DNA of 64,000 nt from Lactococcus termiticola (lineage in GTDB: Bacteria; Bacillota; Bacilli; Lactobacillales; Streptococcaceae): positions 62,001-126,000 of the forward strand of contig NZ_BFFO01000004.1 of the NCBI RefSeq assembly GCF_003116835.1, read 5' to 3'. Positions 5,207-17,384 of the stretch are shown here, one piece after another (the stretch's first letter is position 1; each line of letters starts with the position of its first letter). A model generated the notes under the pieces. It worked only from the letters and a program-made list of their open reading frames with translations. It made no database searches and was not told the origin of the DNA. Made by a program: the position numbers and the translations under genes.

Positions 5207-7418
5207 AGTTGTCAATTATCCTTGGATCTATCTGGTCTTTTTGACTGTCCTCCTTTACTTTTTAATCTTTCAGTTTAGTTGGTCACTATTAGTGGTCTTT
5301 TTCTTCCTGGTTGGAATGGCTATCTACAGGGGATACTATAGTCTTCCCCTGCTTTTAGTGCTTCCGGCCAGTTTTCTTTTTTTAACGCAGTGGACGGAGC
5401 AAAAGGCAAGGGCAGTCAAGCCAGAAGAAGTGCGAGCCATCAACATTGAGCCAGATAGCATAGAAGTAAATGGCGACAGTTTAAGCTTCCGGGGAAGTGC
5501 TGAGGGTCAGAACTTTCAGGCCTTCTACCGGCTGAAAAGCCAGGAGGAACAAGCCTTCTTCAAGGGCCTTGATCAAAAGGCCAGCCTTGTCATCGAAGGC
5601 GAAATCACAGTCCCAGAGGGGAAGAGAAACTTTGACGGCTTTGACTATCAAGCCTATCTGGCGAGTCAGGGCATCTACAGGCAAGTCAATATTCAGACCA
5701 TTAACGACATCAAGCTCAGCCAGGACTTTGACCTGCCACTGCTCAGACGAAAGTTTATCGTCTTCATCCAGTCGCATTTCCCAGAGCCTACGTCCTCCTA
5801 TATGACCGGCCTCCTGCTGGGCTACCTCCCTAAGTCCTTTAACGAGCAGGCCTCCATCTACACGAGCCTTGGTATCATCCATCTCTTTGCCCTTTCAGGC
5901 ATGCAGGTCAACTTTTTTCTGGATGGCCTGAGAAAATTCCTTTTGAGGCTGGGCCTTGTCAAAGAACACTTGCCCTGGCTTCTTATTCCTTTTTCCATCT
6001 TCTACGGCTTCATGACGGGCTGGGGGATTGCTATCTTTAGAGCCCTTCTTCAGAAGAACATCCCTCTGAGAGGTCTTGACAATTTTGCGGTGGCTTTCTT
6101 TATTCTGTTGATTTTCCGCCCGCATTTTCTCTTGACTATTGGCGGGAGCCTCAGCCTGGCCTTTGCCTTTGTCCTCGGCATGCTGGAGGGCAAGTTTCAG
6201 GACTGGCCGGCCTGGAAGCGACGGCTGGCCCATTCTGTGGCCCTGTCGACAGTGGTCCTTCCACTCTTGATTTATCATTTTTCCATCTTTCAGCCTTTTT
6301 CGATATTATTGACCTTCGCCTTTGCCATCCTCTTTGATTTTTTCCTCCTGCCTTTTTTGCTGGGAATATTCCTGCTTGCCTACATCACAGGCCTGAGCTG
6401 GGATGGCTTCAATCAGATTTTCATCGCCCTAGAGGACCTGGTCAAGCTGGTCTACGAGCTCCTGCCCCGTCCGATTGTCTTTGGCAAGCCGAGTTTGCTC
6501 GCCCTGATGGCCTTGCTCATCCTTGCTGGCCTCCTGATTGACCATTATAAAAAGAAGAGGTTCTGGCTGTTCTTGGCGATAGCCTTTATTTGCCTGTCTT
6601 TTTTAGGAAAATTCCGCCTAAGTCCCAGCATCACGATGGTCGATATTGGCCAGGGCGATAGCTTCTTGCTCCAGGATAAATTAAATCGCAAGAACATCCT
6701 CATTGATACAGGTGGCCGAGTGGAGTTTGGCCAGGATAGGGAGTCCTGGAGGCAGGGCGACAAGCGGGCCAATGCCGATTTCACGCTGATTCCTTATCTG
6801 AGGTCGAGAGGAATCAGCAGGCTGGACGTCCTGCTATTGACCCATGCGGACACAGACCATGTTGGCGACTTTTTAAGATTGGCAGAAAACTTTACTATCA
6901 AAGAAGTCTGGGTTTCCCCAGGTATGATGACCCGGCCGGATTTCCGAGCAAAGCTTGTAGCCTCAAGGCTCAAGGTCCACGAGGTCAGCCGAGGAGACAG
7001 GCTCCCCATCTTTGACAGCCAGCTTGAAGTCCTCAGTCCAGGCTATACGGGCAAGGGAGACAACAACGATAGTATCGTGAGCTACGGCCAATTTTACGGC
7101 AAGAGCTTCCTCTTTACTGGCGACCTGGAAAAAGCTGGTGAAGGCGAACTCCTCAGAGACTATCCCGACCTCAAGGTAGATGTGCTAAAAGCTGGACACC
7201 ACGGCTCCAAGGGCTCGAGCGACCCAGCCTTTATTTCTGCCATACAGCCTGAGATTGCCCTGATTTCCGCAGGACAAAGAAACCGCTATGGCCATCCGAC
7301 CAGAGAGGTCCTCAAAATCCTGGATGATGCGGGCGTGACAGTCTATCGGACCGACCAGCAGGGGGCCATCAGACTGGACTATAGCCAGGAATTTTGGGAA
7401 ATCAAAAAGACCCGCTGA
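5172..7418 (+). CDS. comEC: DNA uptake channel ComEC/Rec2
   Basis: A polytopic protein of about 748 residues that moves single-stranded DNA across the membrane during transformation. N-terminal hydrophobic segments and an OB-like DUF4131 region are followed by the Competence domain with many membrane spans (ALSGMQVNFFLDGLRKFLLR near 235). A metallo-beta-lactamase-like domain closes the protein: DIGQGDSFLL near 490, THADTDHVGD near 556 and GHHGSKGSSD near 674. The frame is open from TTG 5157, but GGGGAG at 5159-5164 lies seven bases before TTG 5172, which I take as the start. It overlaps comEA by 35 bases, so translation is probably coupled. The gene looks complete. Confidence 0.9.
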   Translation: MKSLKSSFDWNKVVNYPWIYLVFLTVLLYFLIFQFSWSLLVVFFFLVGMAIYRGYYSLPLLLVLPASFLFLTQWTEQKARAVKPEEVRAINIEPDSIEVNGDSLSFRGSAEGQNFQAFYRLKSQEEQAFFKGLDQKASLVIEGEITVPEGKRNFDGFDYQAYLASQGIYRQVNIQTINDIKLSQDFDLPLLRRKFIVFIQSHFPEPTSSYMTGLLLGYLPKSFNEQASIYTSLGIIHLFALSGMQVNFFLDGLRKFLLRLGLVKEHLPWLLIPFSIFYGFMTGWGIAIFRALLQKNIPLRGLDNFAVAFFILLIFRPHFLLTIGGSLSLAFAFVLGMLEGKFQDWPAWKRRLAHSVALSTVVLPLLIYHFSIFQPFSILLTFAFAILFDFFLLPFLLGIFLLAYITGLSWDGFNQIFIALEDLVKLVYELLPRPIVFGKPSLLALMALLILAGLLIDHYKKKRFWLFLAIAFICLSFLGKFRLSPSITMVDIGQGDSFLLQDKLNRKNILIDTGGRVEFGQDRESWRQGDKRANADFTLIPYLRSRGISRLDVLLLTHADTDHVGDFLRLAENFTIKEVWVSPGMMTRPDFRAKLVASRLKVHEVSRGDRLPIFDSQLEVLSPGYTGKGDNNDSIVSYGQFYGKSFLFTGDLEKAGEGELLRDYPDLKVDVLKAGHHGSKGSSDPAFISAIQPEIALISAGQRNRYGHPTREVLKILDDAGVTVYRTDQQGAIRLDYSQEFWEIKKTR

Positions 7419-7420
7419 CT

Positions 7421-7430
7421 ATGCTATAAT
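7421..7430 (+). promoter_or_regulatory. Extended -10 promoter of estA
   Basis: ATGC-TATAAT gives a TGn-extended perfect -10 element right after comEC. A -35 is not evident. No terminator separates comEC from estA. Confidence 0.55.
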
Positions 7431-7475
7431 GATAAAGTATCCGGTTTCATTAAATTGTCTAAGAAAGGAAGCATC

Positions 7476-8249
7476 ATGGCTTTATTAAAGATTGAATATT
7501 ACTCAGAGGTCCTCGAGATGAATCGACAGGTCAATGTCATTTATCCTGAAAGCTCAAAGGTGGAGGCCATCACAAAGAGCGACATCCCCGTCCTCTATCT
7601 CCTGCATGGCATGTCAGGCAATGAAAACTCTTGGCTACAACGCTCGGCCATCGAGCGTCTGGTCCGCCATAGCAACCTGGCGATTGTCATGCCTTCGACC
7701 GATTTGGGCTTTTATGTCAACACGACATACGGCATGCACTATTATGATGCGATTGCCAAAGAACTCCCTCAGGTCATCAGGAATTTCTTTCCGAACCTGT
7801 CTCAAAAACCAGAGAAGAACTTCATCGCTGGCCTGTCAATGGGCGGTTACGGTGCCTACCGGATTGCCTTATCTAGCAACTATTTCAGCCATGCGGCCAG
7901 TCTCTCTGGTGCCCTCAGCTTTGAAGGGATGGAGGCAGCACAAGAAGCCAACCCAGCCTACTGGAATGGTCTCTTTGGAAGCTTAGAAGCCTTTGAGCAA
8001 TCCGACAACAACCTCAATAAGCTTCTAAAAGCCCCAGCCAGCAAGCCAAAACTCTACGCCTGGTGTGGCCATCAAGACTACCTCTACCCAGCCAACCAAG
8101 CCATCGCAGAAAAACTCCAAAGCGCAGGCTTCGATCTGACCTACGAGACCGCCGACGGAACCCACGAATGGTACTATTGGGCCAAGCAAATCGAACGCGT
8201 CCTGGAATGGTTGCCGATTGATTATGTGAAGGAAGAGCGCTTGAGTTGA
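7476..8249 (+). CDS. estA: Tributyrin esterase EstA
   Basis: A 257-residue cytosolic alpha/beta-hydrolase of the esterase D/EstA family. Nucleophile elbow GLSMGGYG near residue 118, oxyanion region HGMSGNENSW near 45, acid region DYLYPANQAI near 200 and catalytic His in DGTHEWYYW near 229. The opening MALLKIEYYSEVLEMNRQVN is close to lactococcal EstA, which cleaves short-chain acyl esters and synthesises flavour esters. The open frame extends to TTG 7455, but AGAAAGGAAGC lies just before ATG 7476, so that start is preferred. It has its own extended -10 and no terminator before the next repeat. Confidence 0.9.
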   Translation: MALLKIEYYSEVLEMNRQVNVIYPESSKVEAITKSDIPVLYLLHGMSGNENSWLQRSAIERLVRHSNLAIVMPSTDLGFYVNTTYGMHYYDAIAKELPQVIRNFFPNLSQKPEKNFIAGLSMGGYGAYRIALSSNYFSHAASLSGALSFEGMEAAQEANPAYWNGLFGSLEAFEQSDNNLNKLLKAPASKPKLYAWCGHQDYLYPANQAIAEKLQSAGFDLTYETADGTHEWYYWAKQIERVLEWLPIDYVKEERLS

Positions 8250-8278
8250 TAGGCGCTCTGCTGGAGCCGTTTCGTTCC

Positions 8279-8396
8279 GGAAAACAGGGGAAAGCTACTA
8301 TGTGGCCCGCAAGCAAACCTTCGGTTTCATTGCTAAATGTCGAGCCCTAGCGGTCTCGCCATTTGCCTTATTCCATAGTAGTTTCCCCTGTTTTCC
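8279..8396 (-). repeat. Three-stem intergenic element, copy B (reverse)
   Basis: Arms at 8279-8302 and 8374-8396 pair over 23 bp with one bulged G. Read on the minus strand, the core is GGCGAGACC-GCTA-GGGCTCGAC, then AGCAATG, AAACC, GAA, GGTTT, GCTTGC. The outer boxes are GTGGAGGAAA on one side and TTTCCGGAACGAAACG on the other. The arm sequence is unrelated to that of the other copies while the core is nearly identical. It lies just upstream of the small acidic gene at 8438. Confidence 0.8.
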
Positions 8397-8437
8397 TCCA
8401 CTGCACTGTTGATGACTAGGTAATCAGGAGATATAAA

Positions 8438-8659
8438 ATGACTGATAGACCATTATCGCTGGAAGAAAAGTGGGTAAAGGATGCCGAGTTTTATGAATCT
8501 ATGTCCGACGAGGAGGCTGCTAAAAGCCTGGAACTTTCACTCGAGGATTATAAGTTTTATAAAGAGCATACGTTTGAAATCATAAGATTCGCAGAGCCTG
8601 GAAAGTTCAATAAGGCAATCGACATGATAGAACACTACAAAGCCAAAAATAAGATTTAG
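8438..8659 (+). CDS. Small acidic orphan protein, 73 residues
   Basis: The frame encodes a charged, helical, soluble protein without signal peptide or membrane segment. Features are LSLEEKWVKDAEFYESMSDE, an LSLEDYKFYKEH core and a basic tail DMIEHYKAKNKI. AGGAGATATAAA precedes the ATG at a normal distance. A broken paralogue lies at 719-912, which argues that the frame is real. I do not recognise a family. It is flanked by two copies of the three-stem element (8279-8396 reverse, 8705-8845 forward), and the broken paralogue is followed by a third copy. A functional link to the element, for example binding it, is only a conjecture. Confidence 0.65.
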   Translation: MTDRPLSLEEKWVKDAEFYESMSDEEAAKSLELSLEDYKFYKEHTFEIIRFAEPGKFNKAIDMIEHYKAKNKI

Positions 8660-8704
8660 CTACCGCTACTAAGAAACTCCAAACTTTAATAGCGACCAAA
8701 TCTC

Positions 8705-8845
8705 AGACCTGCAGAGCGGAATAAATATTGCAATTTACTGTGGCATCAGGCAGATTTGAAGACCTCAGGGCTTCAAATCTAGCAATGAAACCGAAGGTTT
8801 GCTTGTGGCCCCACAGTAAGTTGCAATATTTATGGAGCGAGGTCT
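8705..8845 (+). repeat. Three-stem intergenic element, copy C (forward)
   Basis: Arms at 8721-8743 and 8811-8833 pair over 23 bp with one G-T wobble, and AGACCT/AGGTCT adds a further outer stem (8705-8710 and 8840-8845). Hairpin one, AGATTTGAAG with CTTCAAATCT, is perfectly paired yet differs from the other copies. Hairpin two is GCAATG, AAACC, GAA, GGTTT, GCTTG. The outer box GGAGCG replaces the usual GGAACG. It lies 81 bases upstream of the atp promoter. Confidence 0.8.
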
Positions 8846-8925
8846 CCTAAAGCCGTGGAAATCGCTTCTTCAAATAAGCCCAAACCAGCCCTGTGAAAAA
8901 ACCCCAAAAAAAGCTGACCTTTATT

Positions 8926-8954
8926 TTGACATCAAAATTTTTTAGGTCTATAAT
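8926..8954 (+). promoter_or_regulatory. Strong sigma-A promoter of the atp operon
   Basis: Consensus TTGACA (8926-8931), 17-bp spacer, consensus TATAAT (8949-8954). The start of atpE lies about 50 bases downstream, behind AGAAAGAGG. Confidence 0.9.
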
Positions 8955-8992
8955 AATAGAGTAATTGAAAACGTGCATTAAAGCACAAATAG

Positions 8993-9220
<228 letters not shown>

Positions 9221-9268
9221 TTCTTTTAGAGGAAATGTTTCAAACAATTAGAATAGAAAGGAAAAGAT

Positions 9269-9982
9269 ATGGAATCTACATGGACATTTAATGTCGGCCC
9301 CATTGTTTTTGATGGGACGATTACAGTCATGACTGCCTTAACCGTAGTCATTGTCTTTGGATTGGTTTTCTGGGCTTCGCGTAAAATGCAGCTCAAGCCA
9401 ACAGGTAAGCAAAATGTCCTGGAGTGGGTGGTCGATTTCGTCGCTGGGATTAACAAAGATAATCTTGGCAGCCGCGAAGCCAGCCGCTTTACGCTCATGA
9501 GCTTTACCCTCTTTTCTTTCCTTTTGATTGCCAACACGATTGGTTTGGTGACGAAAATCGATGGGGCACATGATGTCGCATTCTGGAAGTCACCAACGGC
9601 GAATCCTACAATCGACCTGACCCTGGCCGTATTGATCATCGTCTTAGCCAATACGCTTGGCGTACAAAAATTTGGTTTTGTAGGTTATCTTAAAAATGCC
9701 TTCTGGAAGGCTCCAAAAGCGATGCTTCCTATGAATATCCTTGAAGAGTTTACAAACACACTCTCTCTTGGTCTTCGTCTTTACGGAAACATCTTCGCAG
9801 GTGAAGTCATGCTCGGCCTGATTGCACAAATGTTGCATCCAAGCTGGTTCATGCTTCCTGTGACTTGGATTCTTGGCGTGGTTTGGATTGGCTTCTCATT
9901 CTTTATCTCAGCCCTTCAAGCTTACGTCTTTGTCCTCTTGAGTAACCTCTACATCAGCCATAAAATTTTAGCAGAACATTAG
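9269..9982 (+). CDS. atpB: ATP synthase Fo subunit a
   Basis: A 237-residue stator subunit with about five to six membrane helices that forms the half-channels beside the c ring. The conserved arginine lies in LGLRLYGNIFAGE near residue 170, and the last helix carries the ALQAYVFVLL motif. AGAAAGGAAAAG precedes the ATG. Length and motifs are those of the lactococcal protein. Confidence 0.96.
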   Translation: MESTWTFNVGPIVFDGTITVMTALTVVIVFGLVFWASRKMQLKPTGKQNVLEWVVDFVAGINKDNLGSREASRFTLMSFTLFSFLLIANTIGLVTKIDGAHDVAFWKSPTANPTIDLTLAVLIIVLANTLGVQKFGFVGYLKNAFWKAPKAMLPMNILEEFTNTLSLGLRLYGNIFAGEVMLGLIAQMLHPSWFMLPVTWILGVVWIGFSFFISALQAYVFVLLSNLYISHKILAEH

Positions 9983-9998
9983 GAAAGGAGTATCTACA

Positions 9999-10502
9999 AT
10001 GATCACATTACTTGAAGCTGCTCCAAATACTGTCTTAGGCAATATTATTGTCGTGAGCGGGGCCTTTATCATTCTTATGATTTTGATCCGCACATTGGCA
10101 TGGAAGCAAATCACCAGCATTTTCACGGCCCGTGCCAAGAAAATCGCAGATGATATTGACGCAGCAGAAGAGTCAAACAAGCAGGCTGCAGAATTGGTAA
10201 AACAACGTCAAGATGAACTCTCAGGCTCTAAACAAGAAGCTGCACAGATCATCCAGACAGCCAATGACACAGCTCAACAAAACCGTGCGAAGATTGTGGC
10301 AACAGCAAACGAAGAAGCTGCAGCCATCAAGACACGCACACAAGCAGAAATTGACCAAGAACGTAAGGAAGCCCTAAGCTCTGTCAAGGGCGAAGTTGCT
10401 GGCATTTCTGTACAAATCGCTGAAAAACTCATCGGTAAAAGCCTTGACGCCAATGCCCAATCAGAGCTGATCGACAGCTATCTGACTAAGCTTGGTGAGT
10501 AA
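9999..10502 (+). CDS. atpF: ATP synthase Fo subunit b
   Basis: A 167-residue peripheral stalk protein: one N-terminal membrane helix (about residues 12-30), then a long charged coiled coil rich in Ala, Glu, Gln and Lys that dimerises and reaches to the F1 head. The hydrophobic anchor precedes WKQITSIFTARAKKIADDID. AGGAAAGGAG precedes ATG, and 16 bases separate it from atpB. Confidence 0.96.
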   Translation: MITLLEAAPNTVLGNIIVVSGAFIILMILIRTLAWKQITSIFTARAKKIADDIDAAEESNKQAAELVKQRQDELSGSKQEAAQIIQTANDTAQQNRAKIVATANEEAAAIKTRTQAEIDQERKEALSSVKGEVAGISVQIAEKLIGKSLDANAQSELIDSYLTKLGE

Positions 10503-10511
10503 GGAGAGCCT

Positions 10512-12565
<2,054 letters not shown>

Positions 12566-12578
12566 GGGAGGCTAGATT

Positions 12579-13454
12579 ATGCCAGCTTCACTTAACGAAA
12601 TCAAAACTAAAATCACTTCTACTGGGAAGACCAGTCAAATCACTGGTGCCATGCAGATGGTCTCTGCAGCCAAGCTCCAGAAGTCTGAATCTGCAGCCAA
12701 GTCTTATCAGGTTTATTCTAAGAAGGTCCACGATGTGACCGTCGACATGATCAGTCATGATACGGGAAGCAGTACAAATCCCATGCTGATCAAACGGCCA
12801 ATCAAGAAGACCGGTTATCTGGTCATCAGCTCTGACCGTGGCCTTGTTGGAAGCTACAATGCCAATATCTTGAAAAACGTCACTGCCCGTCTTGCTGAAC
12901 GGCATGACAAGCCTGAAGAATACGTTATCCTTGCCCTTGGTGGCATGGGGGCTGACTTCTTCAAGGCGCGCAATATTGACATTGCCTATGAGATGCGTGG
13001 CTTGACCGAGCAGCCGACCTTTGATGAGGTCCGTGAGATTGTCAAAGAGGCTGTTAGCCTTTATCAAGATGAGAGCTTTGATGAGCTCTATGTCTGCTAC
13101 AATCACCACGTGAACTCACTGATCAGCGAGCCTCGGATTGAAAAGATGCTGCCGATTTCAGTAGATGGACAGGAAGAAGGAGCAAGTAAGGACCTCACGA
13201 CCTTTGAGCTTGAACCAAGCCGTGAAGTCATCCTTGACCAACTCCTTCCCCAATATGCAGAGAGCATGATTTATGGTGCCATCATTGATGCAAAAACAGC
13301 AGAACATGCTGCAGGGATGACCGCTATGCGGACCGCGACTGACAATGCCAAGACCGTGATAAACGACTTGACCATCCAGTATAACCGGGCCCGCCAGGCA
13401 GCGATTACTCAGGAAATCACTGAAATCGTCGCCGGTGCATCAGCCCTAGAATAA
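12579..13454 (+). CDS. atpG: ATP synthase F1 subunit gamma
   Basis: A 291-residue rotor shaft. The N-terminal helix has the conserved pattern [20 protein letters not shown], the middle carries [13 protein letters not shown], and the C-terminal helix ends [20 protein letters not shown]. It transmits rotation from the c ring into the alpha-beta hexamer. AGGGAGGC precedes the ATG. Confidence 0.97.
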   Translation: MPASLNEIKTKITSTGKTSQITGAMQMVSAAKLQKSESAAKSYQVYSKKVHDVTVDMISHDTGSSTNPMLIKRPIKKTGYLVISSDRGLVGSYNANILKNVTARLAERHDKPEEYVILALGGMGADFFKARNIDIAYEMRGLTEQPTFDEVREIVKEAVSLYQDESFDELYVCYNHHVNSLISEPRIEKMLPISVDGQEEGASKDLTTFELEPSREVILDQLLPQYAESMIYGAIIDAKTAEHAAGMTAMRTATDNAKTVINDLTIQYNRARQAAITQEITEIVAGASALE

Positions 13455-13459
13455 AATAA

Positions 13460-14881
<1,422 letters not shown>

Positions 14882-14895
14882 TAGGAGGTTGATGC

Positions 14896-15324
14896 ATGAC
14901 TGAAAATATCATGACCCTGCAGGTAATTACACCGGCAGGTATGGTCTATGATCACCATGCGACATTCATTCTTGCCCATACGACTGCTGGAGACATGGGG
15001 ATTTTGCCCAATATGATTTCGACCATTGCTGGCCTTGAAATCTCTGAGCTGAAAGTGAGACGGCCTGACGATGATGACCACGTTGACTATATTGCGGTCA
15101 ATGGCGGGATTATCGAGGTCAAAAATAGTCTGGTGACGATCGTTGCGGATTCCGCAGAACGTGACCGGGCCATCGACGTCTCCCGTGCTGAACGGGCCAA
15201 GCTCCGTGCAGAACGCAAGATTGAACAAGCAAAAACGGAACAAAAACCTGACGAAATCAAGCGGGCAGAAGTCGAGCTTCACCGAGCTCTTAACCGCTTG
15301 AATGTCGTGAGTCATTTGAAATAG
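14896..15324 (+). CDS. atpC: ATP synthase F1 subunit epsilon
   Basis: A 142-residue subunit with an N-terminal beta-sandwich ([28 protein letters not shown]) and a C-terminal helical hairpin rich in Ala, Glu and Arg that can inhibit ATP hydrolysis. It is the last gene of the operon and is followed by a strong terminator. Confidence 0.95.
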   Translation: MTENIMTLQVITPAGMVYDHHATFILAHTTAGDMGILPNMISTIAGLEISELKVRRPDDDDHVDYIAVNGGIIEVKNSLVTIVADSAERDRAIDVSRAERAKLRAERKIEQAKTEQKPDEIKRAEVELHRALNRLNVVSHLK

Positions 15325-15337
15325 TCATTTTATGATG

Positions 15338-15362
15338 AAGCCTATCTTTGATAGGCTTTTTT
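15338..15362 (+). terminator. Rho-independent terminator of the atp operon
   Basis: AAGCCTATC, loop TTT, GATAGGCTTTTTT, 13 bases after the atpC stop. Confidence 0.93.
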
Positions 15363-15420
15363 GCTAGAAGTTTTGAGCTAGCGATAGGACCAAGGGGAGC
15401 ATTGAGGGCCAGAACTCTCC
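15363..15420 (-). repeat. Minor repeat family, copy E3
   Basis: GCTAGAAGTTTTGAGCTAGC, then GATAGGACCAAGGGGAGCAT and TGAGGGCC. The first 16 bases match E2 at 4454 exactly, and like E2 it starts directly after a terminator T run. It runs into the truncated three-stem element that follows. Confidence 0.5.
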
Positions 15421-15435
15421 AAGAGAATTTGAGGA

Positions 15436-15541
15436 TAAGGAAAACGCAGCTTTCCTCCTTCCATCGCTAAATGTCGAGCCCGCTGATCTCGCCAGTTGCC
15501 TGTTTTCAAAGCGGGTCCATGGAATTTCTTCCATTCCACTC
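15436..15541 (-). repeat. Three-stem element, degenerate copy D (reverse)
   Basis: On the minus strand this shows the outer box GTGGAATGGAAGAAAT, an arm GAAATTCCATGGACCCGC, then GGCGAGATCAGCGGGCTCGA and the start of the second hairpin, AGCGATG. The opposite arm is missing; the E3 repeat lies there instead. The element therefore looks recombined or decayed. Between 15541 and 15650 I see only AGTTATTTCTATAACT, a short palindrome. Confidence 0.5.
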
Positions 15542-15693
15542 CTGCTAGCTATACGGGTTTTAGTTATTTCTATAACTCCGAGCATTTCGACAGACCTCCG
15601 ACCACTGTCTATTCCATGGGCGAGTCGTCTGACAGTCACCTTCAAATATGTTAAAATATAAGGAGTTTATAATAGACAGAGAAAGGAGGAGCG

Positions 15694-16329
15694 ATGAAGG
15701 ATTTAGAGGAAATCCAGGCACTGAATAGGGCACTGGGGCAGCTGGAAGGTCGATACAAGGCCCTTCTCGATTTTGACAAGCAGTTGGAACAGCAGGCGGA
15801 GCTGAAGTTGAAGCGTAGGGCGGATGTGACGACGGGTCTTTTTATTGCCCTCTTTCTGATTTTTGGGGTCAAGCTCTTTGTCTTTGACGAGATTTTGGGT
15901 GATGATCAGATTGAGATTTTTGCCATCTTGTTTGCCCTTGGGATTGCCCTGGCCTGGATTGGTCTTTTGATCCACTTTTTATTGATGAAATCTGCCATGG
16001 CAAATGTCCTCTTGTTTGGCTACAAGCATACTCTCAAGAGACTGCAGAAGAAGCGCTCAAAGGAGAGGTCAGGACTGCTGGCTCAACTCTCATCAGCCCT
16101 GGAGCAGGCGAGACGCTATGATGCGACGGTCGATTCTGCTTATCTCAATAGTAAGTCTGTCGCCTATCTCATGCAGAGTCTGGAAAATGGTGAGGTCAAC
16201 AATGTCGACGAGGGGCTCCAGCTTTTGAAGATTGAGCTGGAAAATCCAAAGGCCAAGGCCAAGCTCTGGGAGGACAGCCTCCTCGAGCGTTCTGAAGACT
16301 TATTGACAGGAAATCTAGGAGGAGCCTAG
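15694..16329 (+). CDS. Uncharacterised two-span membrane protein with coiled-coil ends
   Basis: A 211-residue protein. The N-terminal 42 residues are charged and helical (LGQLEGRYKALLDFDKQLEQ), two membrane helices follow (about 46-65 and 73-97), and the remaining 110 residues are a soluble helical domain. AGAAAGGAGGAGCG precedes the ATG, and TATAAT at about 15671 could be its -10. One base separates it from the glycosyltransferase gene, so the two are probably co-transcribed. I do not recognise a family; a role tied to the membrane glycosyltransferase is inferred only from context. Confidence 0.7.
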   Translation: MKDLEEIQALNRALGQLEGRYKALLDFDKQLEQQAELKLKRRADVTTGLFIALFLIFGVKLFVFDEILGDDQIEIFAILFALGIALAWIGLLIHFLLMKSAMANVLLFGYKHTLKRLQKKRSKERSGLLAQLSSALEQARRYDATVDSAYLNSKSVAYLMQSLENGEVNNVDEGLQLLKIELENPKAKAKLWEDSLLERSEDLLTGNLGGA

Positions 16330-16330
16330 G

Positions 16331-17299
16331 ATGACGACAAGTGAAAAACAGCATCTGGACCTGATCATCCCCTGCTACAATGAAGCAGAGGGCCTGCCCG
16401 AGCTCTTTGCCCGGCTGGATGCCTTGAGAACAGCTCTGGACCTCCATCTTGAGCTTTATTTTATTGATGACGGCTCGACAGATGAGACCTTAGAGCTGGT
16501 GAAATCCTACCAGCCCCAGGCTAAGTCTGGCTTTGAGACGAGCGCTCACTACCTTTCTTTTTCAAGAAATTTTGGCAAGGAAGCAGCTCTACTAGCAGGT
16601 CTCCGGGCCAGTCGCTCAGAGCTGGTCGCTCTTATAGACGCCGACCTTCAAGACCCGCCTGAGCTCCTGATAGAAATGTTGCCCATGCTTGAGACCAGCG
16701 ACCTGGATACAGTCATCGCCGTCCGCAGTGATCGCAAGGGGGAAGCCTGGTTCGTCAGCCTGGCCTCTCGGCTTTTTTATGCCCTCATGAAGAAGCTGTC
16801 GAAGACCGAGATTATCTCTGGTGTCAGAGACTACCGCCTCATGAAACGTCCGGTTGTTGATGCGATTTTGAGCCTGGCTGAGTACAATCGCTTTTCTAAG
16901 GGCTTATTCAGCTGGGTTGGCTTTAAGAAGGCATATTTACCATATGATAATCAGGTCCGCAAGTCCGGCAAGAGCAAGTGGAATCTGACCAGCAAGATCA
17001 AATACGCCATTGACGGCTTTGTGAATTTTTCTGAAGCCCCGCTTGAAATTGCAACCTTTAGTGGCCTGAGTCTTGTCAGTATCACGATTCTGGCCATTAT
17101 CTTCCTGGTCGTCCGCCAGCTCTTTTGGCACCATTCGGTCAATGGCTGGACCTCGATGATTGTCATCATGCTCTTTTGCTTTGGCTTTGTCCTCTTGATG
17201 CTCGGCATCATTGGGAAATATATCAGTAACATTTTCCTGGAGACCAAGAGACGGCCTGTCTACATTATCCGGGAAGAAGATGAAAAAAATGCAAAATAA
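16331..17299 (+). CDS. Membrane-anchored family 2 glycosyltransferase, GtrB/DPM-like
   Basis: A 322-residue enzyme of the DPM1-like branch of GT2. The N-terminal GT-A domain has LIIPCYNEAEGLPELF at about 10-25, FIDDGSTDETLELV near 43-56 and the metal-binding LIDADLQDPPELL near 103. KSGKSKWNLTSKIKYAIDG near 216 is the typical undecaprenyl-phosphate glucosyltransferase stretch. Two C-terminal membrane helices lie at about 242-262 and 273-298. Such enzymes charge undecaprenyl phosphate with glucose or a similar sugar for transfer outside the cell, often by GT39-like multi-span enzymes; two of these lie at 48152 and 49746 and could be users of its product. Confidence 0.88.
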   Translation: MTTSEKQHLDLIIPCYNEAEGLPELFARLDALRTALDLHLELYFIDDGSTDETLELVKSYQPQAKSGFETSAHYLSFSRNFGKEAALLAGLRASRSELVALIDADLQDPPELLIEMLPMLETSDLDTVIAVRSDRKGEAWFVSLASRLFYALMKKLSKTEIISGVRDYRLMKRPVVDAILSLAEYNRFSKGLFSWVGFKKAYLPYDNQVRKSGKSKWNLTSKIKYAIDGFVNFSEAPLEIATFSGLSLVSITILAIIFLVVRQLFWHHSVNGWTSMIVIMLFCFGFVLLMLGIIGKYISNIFLETKRRPVYIIREEDEKNAK

Positions 17300-17312
17300 G
17301 CCCTCTTTAATC

Positions 17313-17341
17313 TTTACTATTGATTGAAAACGAGTTATAAT
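17313..17341 (+). promoter_or_regulatory. Promoter of the MucBP surface protein gene
   Basis: TTTACT, 17-bp spacer, TATAAT (17336-17341). The -35 is weak. Confidence 0.5.
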
Positions 17342-17384
17342 AGTTTTGTAATAAATAAGTCGAACTGAAATCTGGAGTCTTGTT

